Shown: piece after piece, positions 10,049 through 19,800 of the stretch
Layout: each line of letters begins with the position of its first letter
Numbering within the stretch: the first letter of the stretch is position 1
Assembly (NCBI GenBank): GCA_017936375.1
Contig: JAGBFR010000010.1
Location: forward strand, 1 to 64,000
Length of the DNA: 64,000 bases
Reading direction: 5' to 3'
Source: Clostridia bacterium
GTDB lineage: Bacteria; Bacillota; Clostridia; Christensenellales; Aristaeellaceae
Notes under the pieces: model-generated
What the model saw: only the letters and a program-made list of their open reading frames with translations
Databases searched by the model: none
Told to the model about the DNA's origin: nothing
Position numbers and translations under genes: made by a program

Positions 10049-10549
10049 ATGGGTCAGTCGCTGCTCATCCCCGCCCTGCTCGTTCTTGCCGTGCTCAGCG
10101 CGCTGCATGCGCGGGTCGTGGCGTACGATGCGTTTGTCCGCGGGGCAAGGGAGGGGCTGGAGACAGTCGTTTCCGTCGCGCCGTATCTGGCGGCGATTCT
10201 CACCGCCGTCGCCCTGCTGCGCGAGACGGGGCTGATGGACGCGGCGCAGGCGTTGCTCTCCCCGCTGCTCACGCGCCTTGGCCTGCCGCGGGAGAGCCTG
10301 AGCGTCGTGCTCCTGCGCCCGCTCTCCGGCTCGGCGGCGCTGGCGGCGGTCAGCGAGGTCATGCATGCCTGCGGACCGGACAGCCGGGCCGCGCGCATCG
10401 CCTGCGTCATCAGCGGCGCGAGCGAGACGGTCTTCTTCACCGGCTCCCTCTATCTGGGCGCGGCGGGCGTGACGCGCAGCCGCTACGCGGTGCCGGCGGC
10501 GCTGGCGGCGTATGCAGCGGGGGTGATTGCGGCGGCGCAGCTCGTGTGA
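10049..10549 (+). CDS. spmB: Spore maturation protein B
   Basis: SpmB is the partner of SpmA and belongs to the same Gate-domain family. The 166-residue protein has the typical REGLETVVSVAPYLAAILTAV stretch early on, and the SETVFFTGSLYLGAAGV motif near the C-terminus. Start and spmA stop are directly adjacent. The pair marks the organism as a probable endospore former. An imperfect hairpin about 40 bases downstream (near 10590-10616) may end the transcript, but it has only a short T run. Confidence 0.93.
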   Translation: MGQSLLIPALLVLAVLSALHARVVAYDAFVRGAREGLETVVSVAPYLAAILTAVALLRETGLMDAAQALLSPLLTRLGLPRESLSVVLLRPLSGSAALAAVSEVMHACGPDSRAARIACVISGASETVFFTGSLYLGAAGVTRSRYAVPAALAAYAAGVIAAAQLV

Positions 10550-10658
10550 CTGCCGCAAATTCCCGCGCTTGCCCGGCATGAAAAAGCGCCTCATCCTCGT
10601 CTGATGGACAGAGGCTTTGCGCGCAGGGCGGAAATCTGGCGTCGGCATGATGCGAAGC

Positions 10659-10687
10659 TTGACAGATGCGCACGAATCGTCTACAAT
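10659..10687 (+). promoter_or_regulatory. Promoter of the surface-protein gene
   Basis: TTGACA (10659-10664), 17-bp spacer, TACAAT (10682-10687). Confidence 0.85.
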
Positions 10688-10784
10688 AAATCAAAGTGGA
10701 TGATTGTATGCTTTTGACATCGTCCGGCGGGCTATCCTGCCGGAGAAGGGAGGATGGGGTCGGCTTCGACCCTGATAGGTGAAG

Positions 10785-12983
10785 ATGGACAATCGTGCAA
10801 GAGGCGCGCGCCTTGCGGCGGCGCTTGTGATGGTGATGCTCCTGCTCTTTGGCGCGTGCGCGCTGGCGGATGCGGATCCCATTCGCGTGTCCTCGCTCAG
10901 CGAGCCGCAGTCCGTGATTGCGGAGCAGGACGTGTCGATCACCATCAAGATCTACAACAGCAGCCAGACGGATATGCAGGAGGAGATCTCTCTGTACAAT
11001 CCTGAGGGTTATCTGGTGGACAGCTATACCGGCCTGAAGGCGGAGAACAGCGTCACCTATAACGGCGTCTGGCATGTGACGGCTGATCAGATCAAGACCG
11101 GCAAGATCAAGTACTATATCAAGTACACCGTGCAGACGGAGGGCGGCCCGAAGGAGACCACCCGCACCGTGCCGGTGACCATCCAGACCGAGGAGGCCGC
11201 GCCCCAGCTGAGCGCGACCTACAGCGTCTCCCCCTCCTCTGCGAAGGAAGGGCAGACCGTGACCCTCGCTTACACGCTCTCCAACACCGGCAATATCGAG
11301 CTTCGCAACATCGTCATCGAGAATGACGGCGTGAAGAAGGAGGACGTCACCGCGGCGTCCCTGTCCGTGGGCGAGAAGATCACCCTCGAGGATACCTTCG
11401 TCATGGGCTCGAAGGAGGTCGTCAGCGATCCGAAGATCCGCTATGAGGCGGCCGGCTCCAATAAGCAGCTGACCATCTCCGACATGGCGCGCAAGACCAT
11501 CGCCGTCGCTGAGGACGGCCTTGAGGCCGTGCTCAAGAGCGCCGCGACGGAGAATGTGTACCCCGGCGAGAGCGTCAAGATGACGCTTGAAATGAAGAAC
11601 AGCGGCAATACCGCCTACAGCGGCCTCTCCGTGCAGCTGAGCAGCGGCGAGCAGATCGCCTCCGGCATTGAGCTTGCCCCCGGCGCCTCCTATAAAAAGG
11701 AGTTTGAGGCTGTCGTCGCCGCCTCCGGCGAGTACAGCGTCAGCGTCACCGGCCGCGATTCCAACGGCGAAAACGTGGGCGTCGTCTCTGAGCCTGTGTC
11801 CATCGCGACGCAGGATCCCTCCCTTGCGCTGGTGCTGGACGTCCATGCGCAGGTGCGCGAGGAGGTCATCTACAGCGAGCCCGCCGTGCTGCGCTTTGCG
11901 CTGGTCGTGGCCAATACCGGCGAGACCGACGCGACGACGCTGACGGTCCGGCAGGCCGGCACGAAGGTGGCGGAGATCCCGTCCCTCCCGTCCGGCGAGA
12001 GCCGCACGCTGGTCTTCGATCTGGAGACGAGCATCGCAGGCAAGTTCCAGTTCACCGTCTCCGGCAAGGACGCCGCCGGCAATGAAAAGACCTACGAATC
12101 CAATATCCTTCAGGTGACCTATCAGCAGCCGACGCCGGCGCCGACCCGCGCCCCGACGCCGACTCCTGTCCCGCCGACGCCGACCCCGGTGCCCACGGCG
12201 ACGCCGGAACCGACGCTCAAGGACATGATTTCCGAGCATGTCACCCCGACGATGCTCTATACCATCGCCGGTACGCTGGCGGGTCTCCTCGCGCTGATTC
12301 TGATTGTCAGCGGCGTGAAGGCCGCCGGCCGTGCAAAGCGCCAGCGCAACGCCATCGACACCATCGAGCTCACGCCCGACGTGCGCAACCACAGGGGCGT
12401 GACCCGCAGGAACAGGAAGGCTGAGCGCGCCAAGGCCGAGAAGAAGGCCGAAGAGCACGAGGCCATCGTGCCCACGACCGAGCTGACCGAGGAGGAGGCG
12501 ACGCATGCCCCCGCGCCTGTGCAGGAGGCTGCGCCCGCGCCCGTCCGCGAGGAGGGACGCCGCCGCCGCGCTGCCGCCGAGGTGCAGGTGACCAACGATG
12601 AGACGCTGCGTGTCGCGCCGGTCGACCAGAGGCCGGAATTCATCGCGCAGGGCAGGGTGGACGATTCCCAGACCCGCGTCTTCGGCAAGGTTGAGGCCCC
12701 CGAGGCTGCGCCTGTGACGGAACAGCCCGCGCCCGAGGCGGCGCAGCCGCAGCAGGCGGAGCAGAGCGCGACGGCGGAGGAGACCATCCGCCTCTCCCGC
12801 GATCAGATGGAAACGGCCATCCGCGAGGCGGAAAGCAAGAATGAAAAGGCCGAAAAGGCTGAGACGCCGCAGAAGGCCAAGAAGAAAAAGAAGGGCTTCT
12901 TCTCCCGCCATAAGGACGAGGACGACGACTTTGTCGACACCCCCGATGACGGCGGAAACCCGGACGACGATTTCTTCGAGTAA
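10785..12983 (+). CDS. Large membrane-anchored surface protein with Ig-like domains
   Basis: This 732-residue protein begins with a signal peptide (hydrophobic core around residues 12-25, cleavage near ALADA). Three to four repeated beta-rich segments follow, with CARDB/COG1361-like features: spaced 'LSNTGN', 'MKNSGNTAYSGL' and 'VANTGETDATTL' motifs. A Pro/Thr linker (about 446-478, PTPTPVPPTPTPVP) leads to one transmembrane helix (about 486-510). The long, charged cytoplasmic tail is rich in Ala, Glu, Pro and Lys and ends in an Asp-rich block. The architecture is extracellular sensor or scaffold plus cytoplasmic tail; no catalytic or sortase motif is seen. The start could also be the GTG at 10779. 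Confidence 0.75.
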   Translation: MDNRARGARLAAALVMVMLLLFGACALADADPIRVSSLSEPQSVIAEQDVSITIKIYNSSQTDMQEEISLYNPEGYLVDSYTGLKAENSVTYNGVWHVTADQIKTGKIKYYIKYTVQTEGGPKETTRTVPVTIQTEEAAPQLSATYSVSPSSAKEGQTVTLAYTLSNTGNIELRNIVIENDGVKKEDVTAASLSVGEKITLEDTFVMGSKEVVSDPKIRYEAAGSNKQLTISDMARKTIAVAEDGLEAVLKSAATENVYPGESVKMTLEMKNSGNTAYSGLSVQLSSGEQIASGIELAPGASYKKEFEAVVAASGEYSVSVTGRDSNGENVGVVSEPVSIATQDPSLALVLDVHAQVREEVIYSEPAVLRFALVVANTGETDATTLTVRQAGTKVAEIPSLPSGESRTLVFDLETSIAGKFQFTVSGKDAAGNEKTYESNILQVTYQQPTPAPTRAPTPTPVPPTPTPVPTATPEPTLKDMISEHVTPTMLYTIAGTLAGLLALILIVSGVKAAGRAKRQRNAIDTIELTPDVRNHRGVTRRNRKAERAKAEKKAEEHEAIVPTTELTEEEATHAPAPVQEAAPAPVREEGRRRRAAAEVQVTNDETLRVAPVDQRPEFIAQGRVDDSQTRVFGKVEAPEAAPVTEQPAPEAAQPQQAEQSATAEETIRLSRDQMETAIREAESKNEKAEKAETPQKAKKKKKGFFSRHKDEDDDFVDTPDDGGNPDDDFFE

Positions 12984-13009
12984 TCCTCAACAGCGCAAAC
13001 CGTAAAGCA

Positions 13010-13042
13010 AGTGGGGGCTGCCGACAGCGGCCTCCGCTTTTT
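13010..13042 (+). terminator. Terminator of the surface-protein gene
   Basis: AGTGGGGGC (13010-13018) pairs with GCCTCCGCT (13030-13038) with two G-U pairs, followed by TTTTT. Confidence 0.75.
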
Positions 13043-13043
13043 C

Positions 13044-13072
13044 TTGCCCGCGGGCGATCCGCGTGCTATAAT
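13044..13072 (+). promoter_or_regulatory. Promoter of the DUF2461-uppP operon
   Basis: TTGCCC (13044-13049), 17-bp spacer, TATAAT (13067-13072). It separates the operon from the terminator just upstream and fixes the start choice of the next gene. Confidence 0.82.
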
Positions 13073-13097
13073 AGGCGGGCAAAAGGAGGGAAACGAT

Positions 13098-13889
13098 TTG
13101 TTTACCGGTTTTTCTCAGGATGCGATTGATTTTCTCAGCGACATCCGCTTTCACAATAACCAGACCTTTTACGAGGCGAACCGCGAGCGCTACGAGCGCG
13201 AGGTCAAGGCCCCGCTGCGCGCGCTGAGCGACGAGATGACCCCGATCATTCAGATGATCGACCCGAGGCTCGACGTCCGCCCGGGCAGGACGATGTCCCG
13301 CATCCGGCGCGATACGCGCTTTACCAAGGATAAGTCGCCCTTCCGCGATCATGTCTGGCTGGGCTGGCGCTATCCGGGCGAGAGCCGGAGCGAGGGCTTT
13401 GGCATGTGGTGGGGCTTCGGGCCGGACTGGCTGTCCTGGGGCTGCGGCAGCTATGGCACGGATAAGCCGCTCATGGACGCTCTGCGCCTGCACATCCGTC
13501 GCCATCCGGACGAGGTGCGCGAGGCGCTCTTCAGGCCGGGCCTTGCGCACTTCACGCTCTACGGCGACGTTTACAGAAAGATCGCCGTGCCGGAGGATGT
13601 GCCGCAGGATCTCAGGCATCTCTATGTCAAGAAGGGCTTCGGCGTCGAATACAATGGCGGAGAAGAGGAGTGGCGCATGCTGCGCACGCATGAGATGGCG
13701 GATGTGCTCGCCCGCGAACTGACGGCGATGGCCCCGCTGCACCAATTGATGCAGCGCATGCGCCAGCAGGCGGAGCACGCGCAGCAGGAGGCTGTGCGCG
13801 AGCGCGAGGCGCAGCAGCGCGAGGCGGCGAAACAGCCGGATCGCCCGGCGCGGCTCACCGTGCGTTCGGCGGATGAATTCGACTTCTGA
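13098..13889 (+). CDS. DUF2461 family protein
   Basis: This 263-residue protein belongs to the DUF2461 (TIGR02453) family. Family features are the opening FTGFSQDAIDFLSDIRFHNNQTFYE-type region, FLxDIrfhNNktwFeanr-like, and the RIRRDTRFTKDKSPFRDH core near residues 63-80. The function of the family is unknown. I place the start at the TTG at 13098, seven bases after AGGAGGG, because the ATG at 13011 lies before the promoter. The tail (about 215-263) is Gln/Arg/Ala-rich and likely helical. It is 14 bases ahead of uppP, so the two are probably co-transcribed. Confidence 0.85.
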   Translation: MFTGFSQDAIDFLSDIRFHNNQTFYEANRERYEREVKAPLRALSDEMTPIIQMIDPRLDVRPGRTMSRIRRDTRFTKDKSPFRDHVWLGWRYPGESRSEGFGMWWGFGPDWLSWGCGSYGTDKPLMDALRLHIRRHPDEVREALFRPGLAHFTLYGDVYRKIAVPEDVPQDLRHLYVKKGFGVEYNGGEEEWRMLRTHEMADVLARELTAMAPLHQLMQRMRQQAEHAQQEAVREREAQQREAAKQPDRPARLTVRSADEFDF

Positions 13890-13903
13890 TCGGAGGACGG
13901 AAT

Positions 13904-14749
13904 ATGAATCTTATCATGGAATCGCTCAAGGCGGCGCTCTTCGGCGTCGTGGAGGGCATTACGGAATGGCTGCCGATCAGCTCGACCGGCCATATGATCC
14001 TGCTGGATGAGTTTGTGCACATGCAGATGAGCGACGCGTTCATGGAGATGTTCAACGTCGTCATCCAGCTCGGCGCGATCATGGCGGTCGTTCTGCTCTA
14101 CTTTACAAAGCTTTGGCCGTTCAAGTGGGGCAGCCGCGAGGGCGGCGCGGTCAGCTGGCTGAAACTGGACACGTGGAAGCTGTGGATCATGGTGATCATC
14201 GCGATCATCCCCAGCGCGGTCATCGGCCTGCCGCTTGACGACTGGATGGATGCGCACCTGCACACCGCTCCGGTCGTCGCGGCGATGCTGATCGTCTACG
14301 GCGCGGCGTTCATCCTGCTTGAGCGCCGTCAGGGCAGGGCGAAGCGCGCGGCGAAGGTGGACGACGTGCAGCAGATCGGGCCGAAGCTGGCGCTCATGAT
14401 CGGCTGCTTCCAGGCGCTCTCCCTCGTGCCGGGCACGAGCCGCTCCGGCGCGACGATCCTGGGCGCTGTGCTGCTGGGCTGCTCCCGCGCGGCGGCGAGC
14501 GAGTTCAGCTTCTTCATGGCGATCCCCACGATGGCGGGCGCGAGCCTGATCAAGGTGCTCAAGTTCGGCTTCGGCTTCACCGCGCAGGAGGCGATCGTCC
14601 TGCTGGTCGGCTGCGTGACGGCGTTTGTCGTCTCCCTTGTCGCGATCAAGACCTTCATCGGCTATATCAAGCGCCACAGCTTCACGGCCTTTGGCTGGTA
14701 TCGCATCGCGCTGGGCGCGCTGGTCGCGGCGTATTTCCTGATGAGGTAA
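13904..14749 (+). CDS. uppP: Undecaprenyl-diphosphatase
   Basis: UppP (BacA) is an integral membrane enzyme that dephosphorylates undecaprenyl pyrophosphate, recycling the lipid carrier for peptidoglycan and other wall polymers and giving bacitracin tolerance. The 281 residues are mostly hydrophobic. The family motifs are complete: EGITEWLPISSTGH at 17-30 and PGTSRSGATI in the second half. It follows DUF2461 and precedes an acyltransferase by three bases, indicating an envelope operon. Confidence 0.96.
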   Translation: MNLIMESLKAALFGVVEGITEWLPISSTGHMILLDEFVHMQMSDAFMEMFNVVIQLGAIMAVVLLYFTKLWPFKWGSREGGAVSWLKLDTWKLWIMVIIAIIPSAVIGLPLDDWMDAHLHTAPVVAAMLIVYGAAFILLERRQGRAKRAAKVDDVQQIGPKLALMIGCFQALSLVPGTSRSGATILGAVLLGCSRAAASEFSFFMAIPTMAGASLIKVLKFGFGFTAQEAIVLLVGCVTAFVVSLVAIKTFIGYIKRHSFTAFGWYRIALGALVAAYFLMR

Positions 14750-14752
14750 GCC

Positions 14753-15796
14753 ATGAGAAAAGCGATCAGCCTTTCCGCCCTGATGAGCCGTTACCGCGGC
14801 GTGATGATGGGCATCTGCGCGCTGATGATTCTCTTCTTCCACGACTGGGTGATCACGGTCAGCGAATTCCCTGTGATCGGCGCGATCGAAGGATTCCTCA
14901 AGACGCGGGGATACTACGGCGTGGATGTGTTCTTCCTGCTCTCGGGCATGGGCCTTTCCTATGCCATGAGGAAGGAGACGAGCGTTCGCAGGTTTTATCT
15001 GCGCCGCCTCAGGCGCGTGTATGTGCCGTTTCTGGAGGTACTCCTGCTCAAGGCGCTGCTGGAAAAGTGGTCGCTGGGGACCATTCTTGCGCGGGCGCTG
15101 TGCGTGGAGGTCTTTTCCCGGGGCATCTATTCCTTTCTGTGGTTTGTGCCGGTGATTCTCTGGCTGTATCTGCTGTATCCGCTGCTGCACCGCATGCTGG
15201 ATGGCAGCAGGAATGACGACGTGCTCCTCGCCGGGATGATCGGGTGCGTTTTCCTGCTCGAGGGTGTGTGCATCGCCCGGGTCCATACGGATTATCATGG
15301 CCTGCTCTTCCGCTTTCCGACATTCCTGATCGGCGTATGGATCGGCAGGCGGAGCCAGAAAAAGCCAATCACATGCACCGCCTGGCAGTACGCGCTGCTC
15401 CTGACGGCGCTTGCCGCCGCTTACATTGCCTGCGGATATCTGAGGCGGGTGAAGGGCGTCGTGATCATGGAGGGCGTACAGCTGACTGCGTTTGCGCTGC
15501 TGTTTGCCTTTGCGGTCGGCGGCGTCTGTGCATGGATCGACGCGCAGAAATGCAGGATCATGCGCCTTGGGCAATGGGGAATCCGGCTGCTGGCGCTCTG
15601 CGGGACATTCACGCTGGAATTGTATGCTGTTCAGGAGTTCTATTGGTTTGCCGCCGGTCCGCTGGAGGGCAGGATGACCTACCTGCAGACCAATCTCCTG
15701 TGCATGCTCCTCTTCCCGCTGGCGGCGTATCTGCTGAGCCGGGTCAACAGGGCGATCCTGTACAGGGGAGAAGCGGGCGTGGCGAACCCGAATTGA
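14753..15796 (+). CDS. Acyltransferase 3 family membrane protein
   Basis: This 347-residue multi-pass protein resembles the acyltransferase-3 (OafA/YrhL) family: RYRGVMMGICALMILFFHDW near the N-terminus, GYYGVDVFFLLSGMGLSYAM, and RRFYLRRLRRVYVPF. Such enzymes O-acetylate or O-acylate surface glycans or lipids at the membrane. The usual H-x-x-F-H (first-helix histidine) appears only as FFHDW, so activity is not certain. It starts three bases after uppP and shares its promoter. Confidence 0.82.
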   Translation: MRKAISLSALMSRYRGVMMGICALMILFFHDWVITVSEFPVIGAIEGFLKTRGYYGVDVFFLLSGMGLSYAMRKETSVRRFYLRRLRRVYVPFLEVLLLKALLEKWSLGTILARALCVEVFSRGIYSFLWFVPVILWLYLLYPLLHRMLDGSRNDDVLLAGMIGCVFLLEGVCIARVHTDYHGLLFRFPTFLIGVWIGRRSQKKPITCTAWQYALLLTALAAAYIACGYLRRVKGVVIMEGVQLTAFALLFAFAVGGVCAWIDAQKCRIMRLGQWGIRLLALCGTFTLELYAVQEFYWFAAGPLEGRMTYLQTNLLCMLLFPLAAYLLSRVNRAILYRGEAGVANPN

Positions 15797-15818
15797 ATAA
15801 GATAAGAATAAGAATAAG

Positions 15819-15868
15819 AAAGCGCTGCTTTTCATGGAGGATAATTCCATGCGAAGCAGCGCTTTATT
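15819..15868. terminator. Bidirectional terminator
   Basis: AAAGCGCTGCTT (15819-15830) pairs with AAGCAGCGCTTT (15854-15865), extended inside by CATGG/CCATG. It is flanked by an A-rich left side and T-rich right side and serves the converging acyltransferase and traX-like genes. Confidence 0.85.
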
Positions 15869-15882
15869 TGATGGGGTTGGGG

Positions 15883-16587
15883 TCAGCCGAGGAAATACGG
15901 CGGCACGATGCGCAGCGCGCGGATGACGAGCAGCGCGAGGATGTGCAGCGGATAGGCGGCATAAAAGAGCAGGCTGAGCGCCGGGCTGCGCAGGCCGCGC
16001 TTTCCATTGAAGAGGAGGATCGGCGGGAGGGAGAGCAGCGCGCAGAGGGAGACGAGCACCCAGCTCATCGCCACCCCGGAGAGGAGCAGGCTGAGCGTAT
16101 AGAGCAGCAGCGTGCCCGCAGCGGCCAGCACGGTGGCGGAGCGGCGATCCCTGCCGTAATAGAATGCGAGGCACAGCGCGACGGGGAGCCAGCCATAGCT
16201 CACGCGCATGATCATCGCGCTGAGCGCCAGCAGCGCCGCGGCCGCCATGGGCCATGCGCCCCGCGCCTTCATCGTGTCGGCGGCGCAGACGGCGAGCAGG
16301 CCGAGCAGGAGGGAGAAGACGGCGTTCTGCTCCATCAGGCTTACTGTGCTGCCGAAGATCAGCAGATCGAACGGAATCTCCGAGAGGATCGCCAGCAGGA
16401 GCAGCCGGCGCATATACGCGCGCAGATCCCGCGTGTGCAGATAGCCCTGAACGAGCAGGAAGCAGTACAGCGGGAATGCCGCGCGCCCGACGCAGCGGAA
16501 GAGGCCGACATTGGGGAAGAGCGCCAGCCCGGCGTGATCGACGATCATGCACAGGAGCGCCGTCAGCCGCAGAAGAAACGAGGACAA
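15883..16587 (-). CDS. TraX family membrane protein
   Basis: This 234-residue protein has the TraX pattern: MIVDHAGLALFPN, then FRCVGRAAFPLYCFLLVQGYLHTRD and a run of hydrophobic helices. TraX N-acetylates F pilin in Escherichia coli, but chromosomal relatives in Bacillota have no established substrate. I start at TTG 16587, eight bases after AAGGAGG. The in-frame ATG at 16608 has no Shine-Dalgarno and lies only about 13 bases from the predicted transcription start. The gene is alone on this strand, divergent from purL. Confidence 0.8.
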   Translation of the reverse strand: MSSFLLRLTALLCMIVDHAGLALFPNVGLFRCVGRAAFPLYCFLLVQGYLHTRDLRAYMRRLLLLAILSEIPFDLLIFGSTVSLMEQNAVFSLLLGLLAVCAADTMKARGAWPMAAAALLALSAMIMRVSYGWLPVALCLAFYYGRDRRSATVLAAAGTLLLYTLSLLLSGVAMSWVLVSLCALLSLPPILLFNGKRGLRSPALSLLFYAAYPLHILALLVIRALRIVPPYFLG

Positions 16588-16627
16588 GGGCAGAGCCTCC
16601 TTCAGCATTCGACAAAAATACAGATAT

Positions 16628-16657
16628 ACTATACTGCATGGGCTTTGTGCTTGTCAA
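16628..16657 (-). promoter_or_regulatory. Promoter of the traX-like gene
   Basis: On the minus strand TTGACA (16657-16652), 18-bp spacer, TATAGT (16633-16628). Confidence 0.8.
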
Positions 16658-16658
16658 T

Positions 16659-16676
16659 GTTCGTATTATAACGAAC
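16659..16676. promoter_or_regulatory. Candidate operator dyad between traX-like gene and purL
   Basis: GTTCGT (16659-16664) and ACGAAC (16671-16676) form a perfect inverted repeat with a six-base AT-only spacer. It abuts the -35 box of the traX-like gene. CGAAC resembles half of a Gram-positive Pur box, but the spacing is not the classical one. PurR control is a guess. Confidence 0.45.
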
Positions 16677-16734
16677 GAATGTCTGGCGAAAAAGATAATA
16701 TTTCATAAAATAAAGCGAATACGAAGCTGCCAGA

Positions 16735-16763
16735 TTGAAAAAAAGAACGCTTGATGGTATAAT
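16735..16763 (+). promoter_or_regulatory. purL promoter
   Basis: TTGAAA (16735-16740), 17-bp spacer, TATAAT (16758-16763). Confidence 0.85.
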
Positions 16764-16842
16764 GCGGCTGTATGCTAGGACATTATGCGGTTCAGCCGCA
16801 GGGACGGCGGGGCATCCCGCCTGTGACATAAGGAGGATTATC

Positions 16843-19800
16843 GTGAGCCAGGTTATGAGCGGGGTCAGACGAATCTATGCGGAAAAGCGCCCGGGTTATG
16901 ACGTTGCAGCCAGGCAGCTGCACAGCGAGCTGTGCGAGGTGCTGGGCACTCAGGCGATCGAGCATGTACGGATTTTCCAGCGCTATGATGTGGAGGGCGT
17001 GACCGACGCCGCCTTTGACAGCGCGCGCGCCATCATCTTCTCCGAGCCGAATGTGGATGTGCTCTACGACGAGGCGCTGCCGGAGATGGAGGCGAGGCTC
17101 CTTGCGGTGGAGTATCTCCCCGGCCAGTACGACCAGCGCGCGGACAGCGCCAGCCAGTGCCTGCAGCTGCTCACTCCGGACGCCCCGCGCCCGAAGGTCG
17201 CCTGCGCGAAGGTCTACGCCCTTGCCGGCGCGGGCATCGACGCCAATCTCATGGAGCGCGTCGCCGCGCACCTGATCAACCCGGTTGAGGCGCGCCGCGC
17301 GTCGATGGACAAGCCGGAAACGCTGGAGATGCGGGCGGACGTCCCGCAGGATGTGGCGGCTGTCGAGGGCTTCATCTCCATGGACAACAAGGCGCTTGAG
17401 GCCATGGTCCGCCAGATGGGCATGGCGATGAGCGCGGAGGACCTGTGCTTCTGCCGCGATTACTTCCGCGATACCGAGAAGCGCGACCCGAGCATCACCG
17501 AGCTGCGCGCGATCGACACCTACTGGTCCGATCACTGCCGCCATACCACCTTCCTCACGGCGATCGACGAGATCACCTTCGAGGACGGCCGCTTTGCTGA
17601 GCCCATCCGCGCCGCGTACGAGCTGTATATCGACGCGCGCCATGACGTCTACGGCGAGCGGAAGAAGGATATCTCCCTCATGGACATGGCCACCCTCGGC
17701 GCGAAGGCGCTGCGCAGGCTGGGCAAGCTCAACGATCTGGACGCATCCGATGAGATCAACGCCTGCTCCATCGTCGTCACCGCGAATGTCGACGGCAAAA
17801 AGGAACCGTGGCTCATCATGTTCAAGAATGAGACCCACAATCACCCGACGGAGATCGAGGGCTTCGGCGGCGCGGCGACCTGCCTCGGCGGCGCGATCCG
17901 CGATCCGCTCTCCGGCCGCAGCTACGTCTATCAGGCGATGCGCATCACCGGCGCGGGCGACCCGCGCGTGCCCTACAGCCGCACCCGTCAGGGCAAGCTG
18001 CCCCAGCGCCGCATCACCACCACCGCCGCGCAGGGCTACTCCAGCTACGGCAATCAGATCGGCCTTGCTGCCGGCAAGGTGCAGGAATACTACCATCCGG
18101 GCTTCGTCGCCAAGCGCATGGAGCTGGGCGCGGTCATCGCCGCGACCCCGCGCGATCATGTGCGCCGCGCGCAGCCCGCTCCGGGCGACGTCGTGATGCT
18201 GCTGGGCGGACGCACGGGCCGCGACGGCTGCGGCGGCGCGACCGGCTCCTCCAAGGCGCACAGCGTCGAATCCCTCTCCACCTGCGGCGCGGAGGTCCAG
18301 AAGGGCAACGCCCCGACCGAGCGCTGCATCCAGCGCCTCTTCCGCAATGCGGAGTTCGCGCAGATGGTCAAGCGCTGCAATGACTTCGGCGCGGGCGGCG
18401 TGTGCGTCGCCGTGGGCGAGCTGGCCCCGGGCCTTGTGATCGAGCTGGACGCCGTGCCTAAGAAGTACGAGGGCCTCAACGGCACCGAGCTGGCGATCTC
18501 CGAATCCCAGGAGCGCATGGCCTGCGTGATTGAAAAGGATAAGGTCGCGCGCTTCGTGCAGATGGCGTATGAGGAGAACCTCGAGGCGACGCAGGTTGCC
18601 GTCGTCACAAAGGAGGAGCGCCTCGTCATGCACTGGCGCGGAAAGACGATTGTCGATCTCTCCCGCGCGTTCCTGGATACCAACGGCGTCACCCAGCATG
18701 CCTCCGCCTGCGTGGCCGCGCCGGATGAGAAGACCCCCTATCTGACCACGCAGCCTGACTTCGCCCGCGGCAAGACCGTGCGCGAGGCGTGGCTGGCGAT
18801 GCTGGCGGATCTGAATATCTGCTCGCAGAAGGGCCTCGTCGAGCGCTTTGACGGCACCATCGGCGCGGGCACGATCCTCGCGCCCTACGGCGGCGTTTAC
18901 CGCGAGAGCCCGAATGAGGCGATGGCCGCGCTCATCCCGACCGAGGGCGAGACGACCACCGCGACCCTCATGAGCCATGGCTACGACCCGTACCTGAGCG
19001 AGTGGAGCCCGTTCCACGGCGCTGTGTACGCGGTGACCGAGTCCCTGGCGAAGATCGCCGCTGCCGGCGGCGACGTCACCAGCGCGCGCCTGACCTTCCA
19101 GGAGTACTTTGAAAAGCTGCTCAAGGTTCCCGAGCGCTGGGGCAAGCCGGCTGCCGCGCTGCTGGGCGGTCTCTCCGCGCAGCTGGGCTTTGGCACGGCG
19201 TCCATCGGCGGCAAGGACTCCATGTCCGGCTCCTTTGAGGACATCCACGTCCCGCCGACGCTCGTCTCCTTCGCGGTCAATGCGGTCGAGGCGAAGAACG
19301 TCATCTCCACCGATTTCAAGGGCGCGGATCACCGCATCGCCCTGCTGCGCCTGCCGGTCGACGCGAACCTCGTGCCGGAATACGACAAGGCGCTCATGCT
19401 CTATGAGTCCCTGCGTCAGGCGATCAGCCGCGGGGATGTCCTCTCCGCGCACACCGTGGGCCGCGGCGGCATTGCGGCGGCGGTCTCCATGATGGCGATG
19501 GGCAGCCGCATCGGCGTGAGCCTTGACGGCGTGGCGGAGGAGGAGCTCTTCCTGCCGATGTATGGCTGCATCGTCGCCGAGCTGGCCGACGGCGCGCCGA
19601 TCCCGGCGGGCCTGTCCGTCATCGGCTTCACCTCTGCGCATCCGGCGATCAATGCCTTCGGCGTGACCATCAGCCTCGAGGAGGCGAGGGCGAGCTGGAC
19701 TACGCCGCTGGAGAATGTCTTCCCGACGACGGTGGAAAAGACGCAGTCCTCTGCGCCGTATGTTCCGTATAAGCATCGCAACACCGCGCGCCCGTCCCTG

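Noticed and set aside
10754..11005. Overlapping ORF starting just after GGGAGG, before the surface-protein gene
   Set aside because: It is in another frame from the signal-peptide-bearing protein, its start is directly against the ribosome site, and it codes for no plausible protein.
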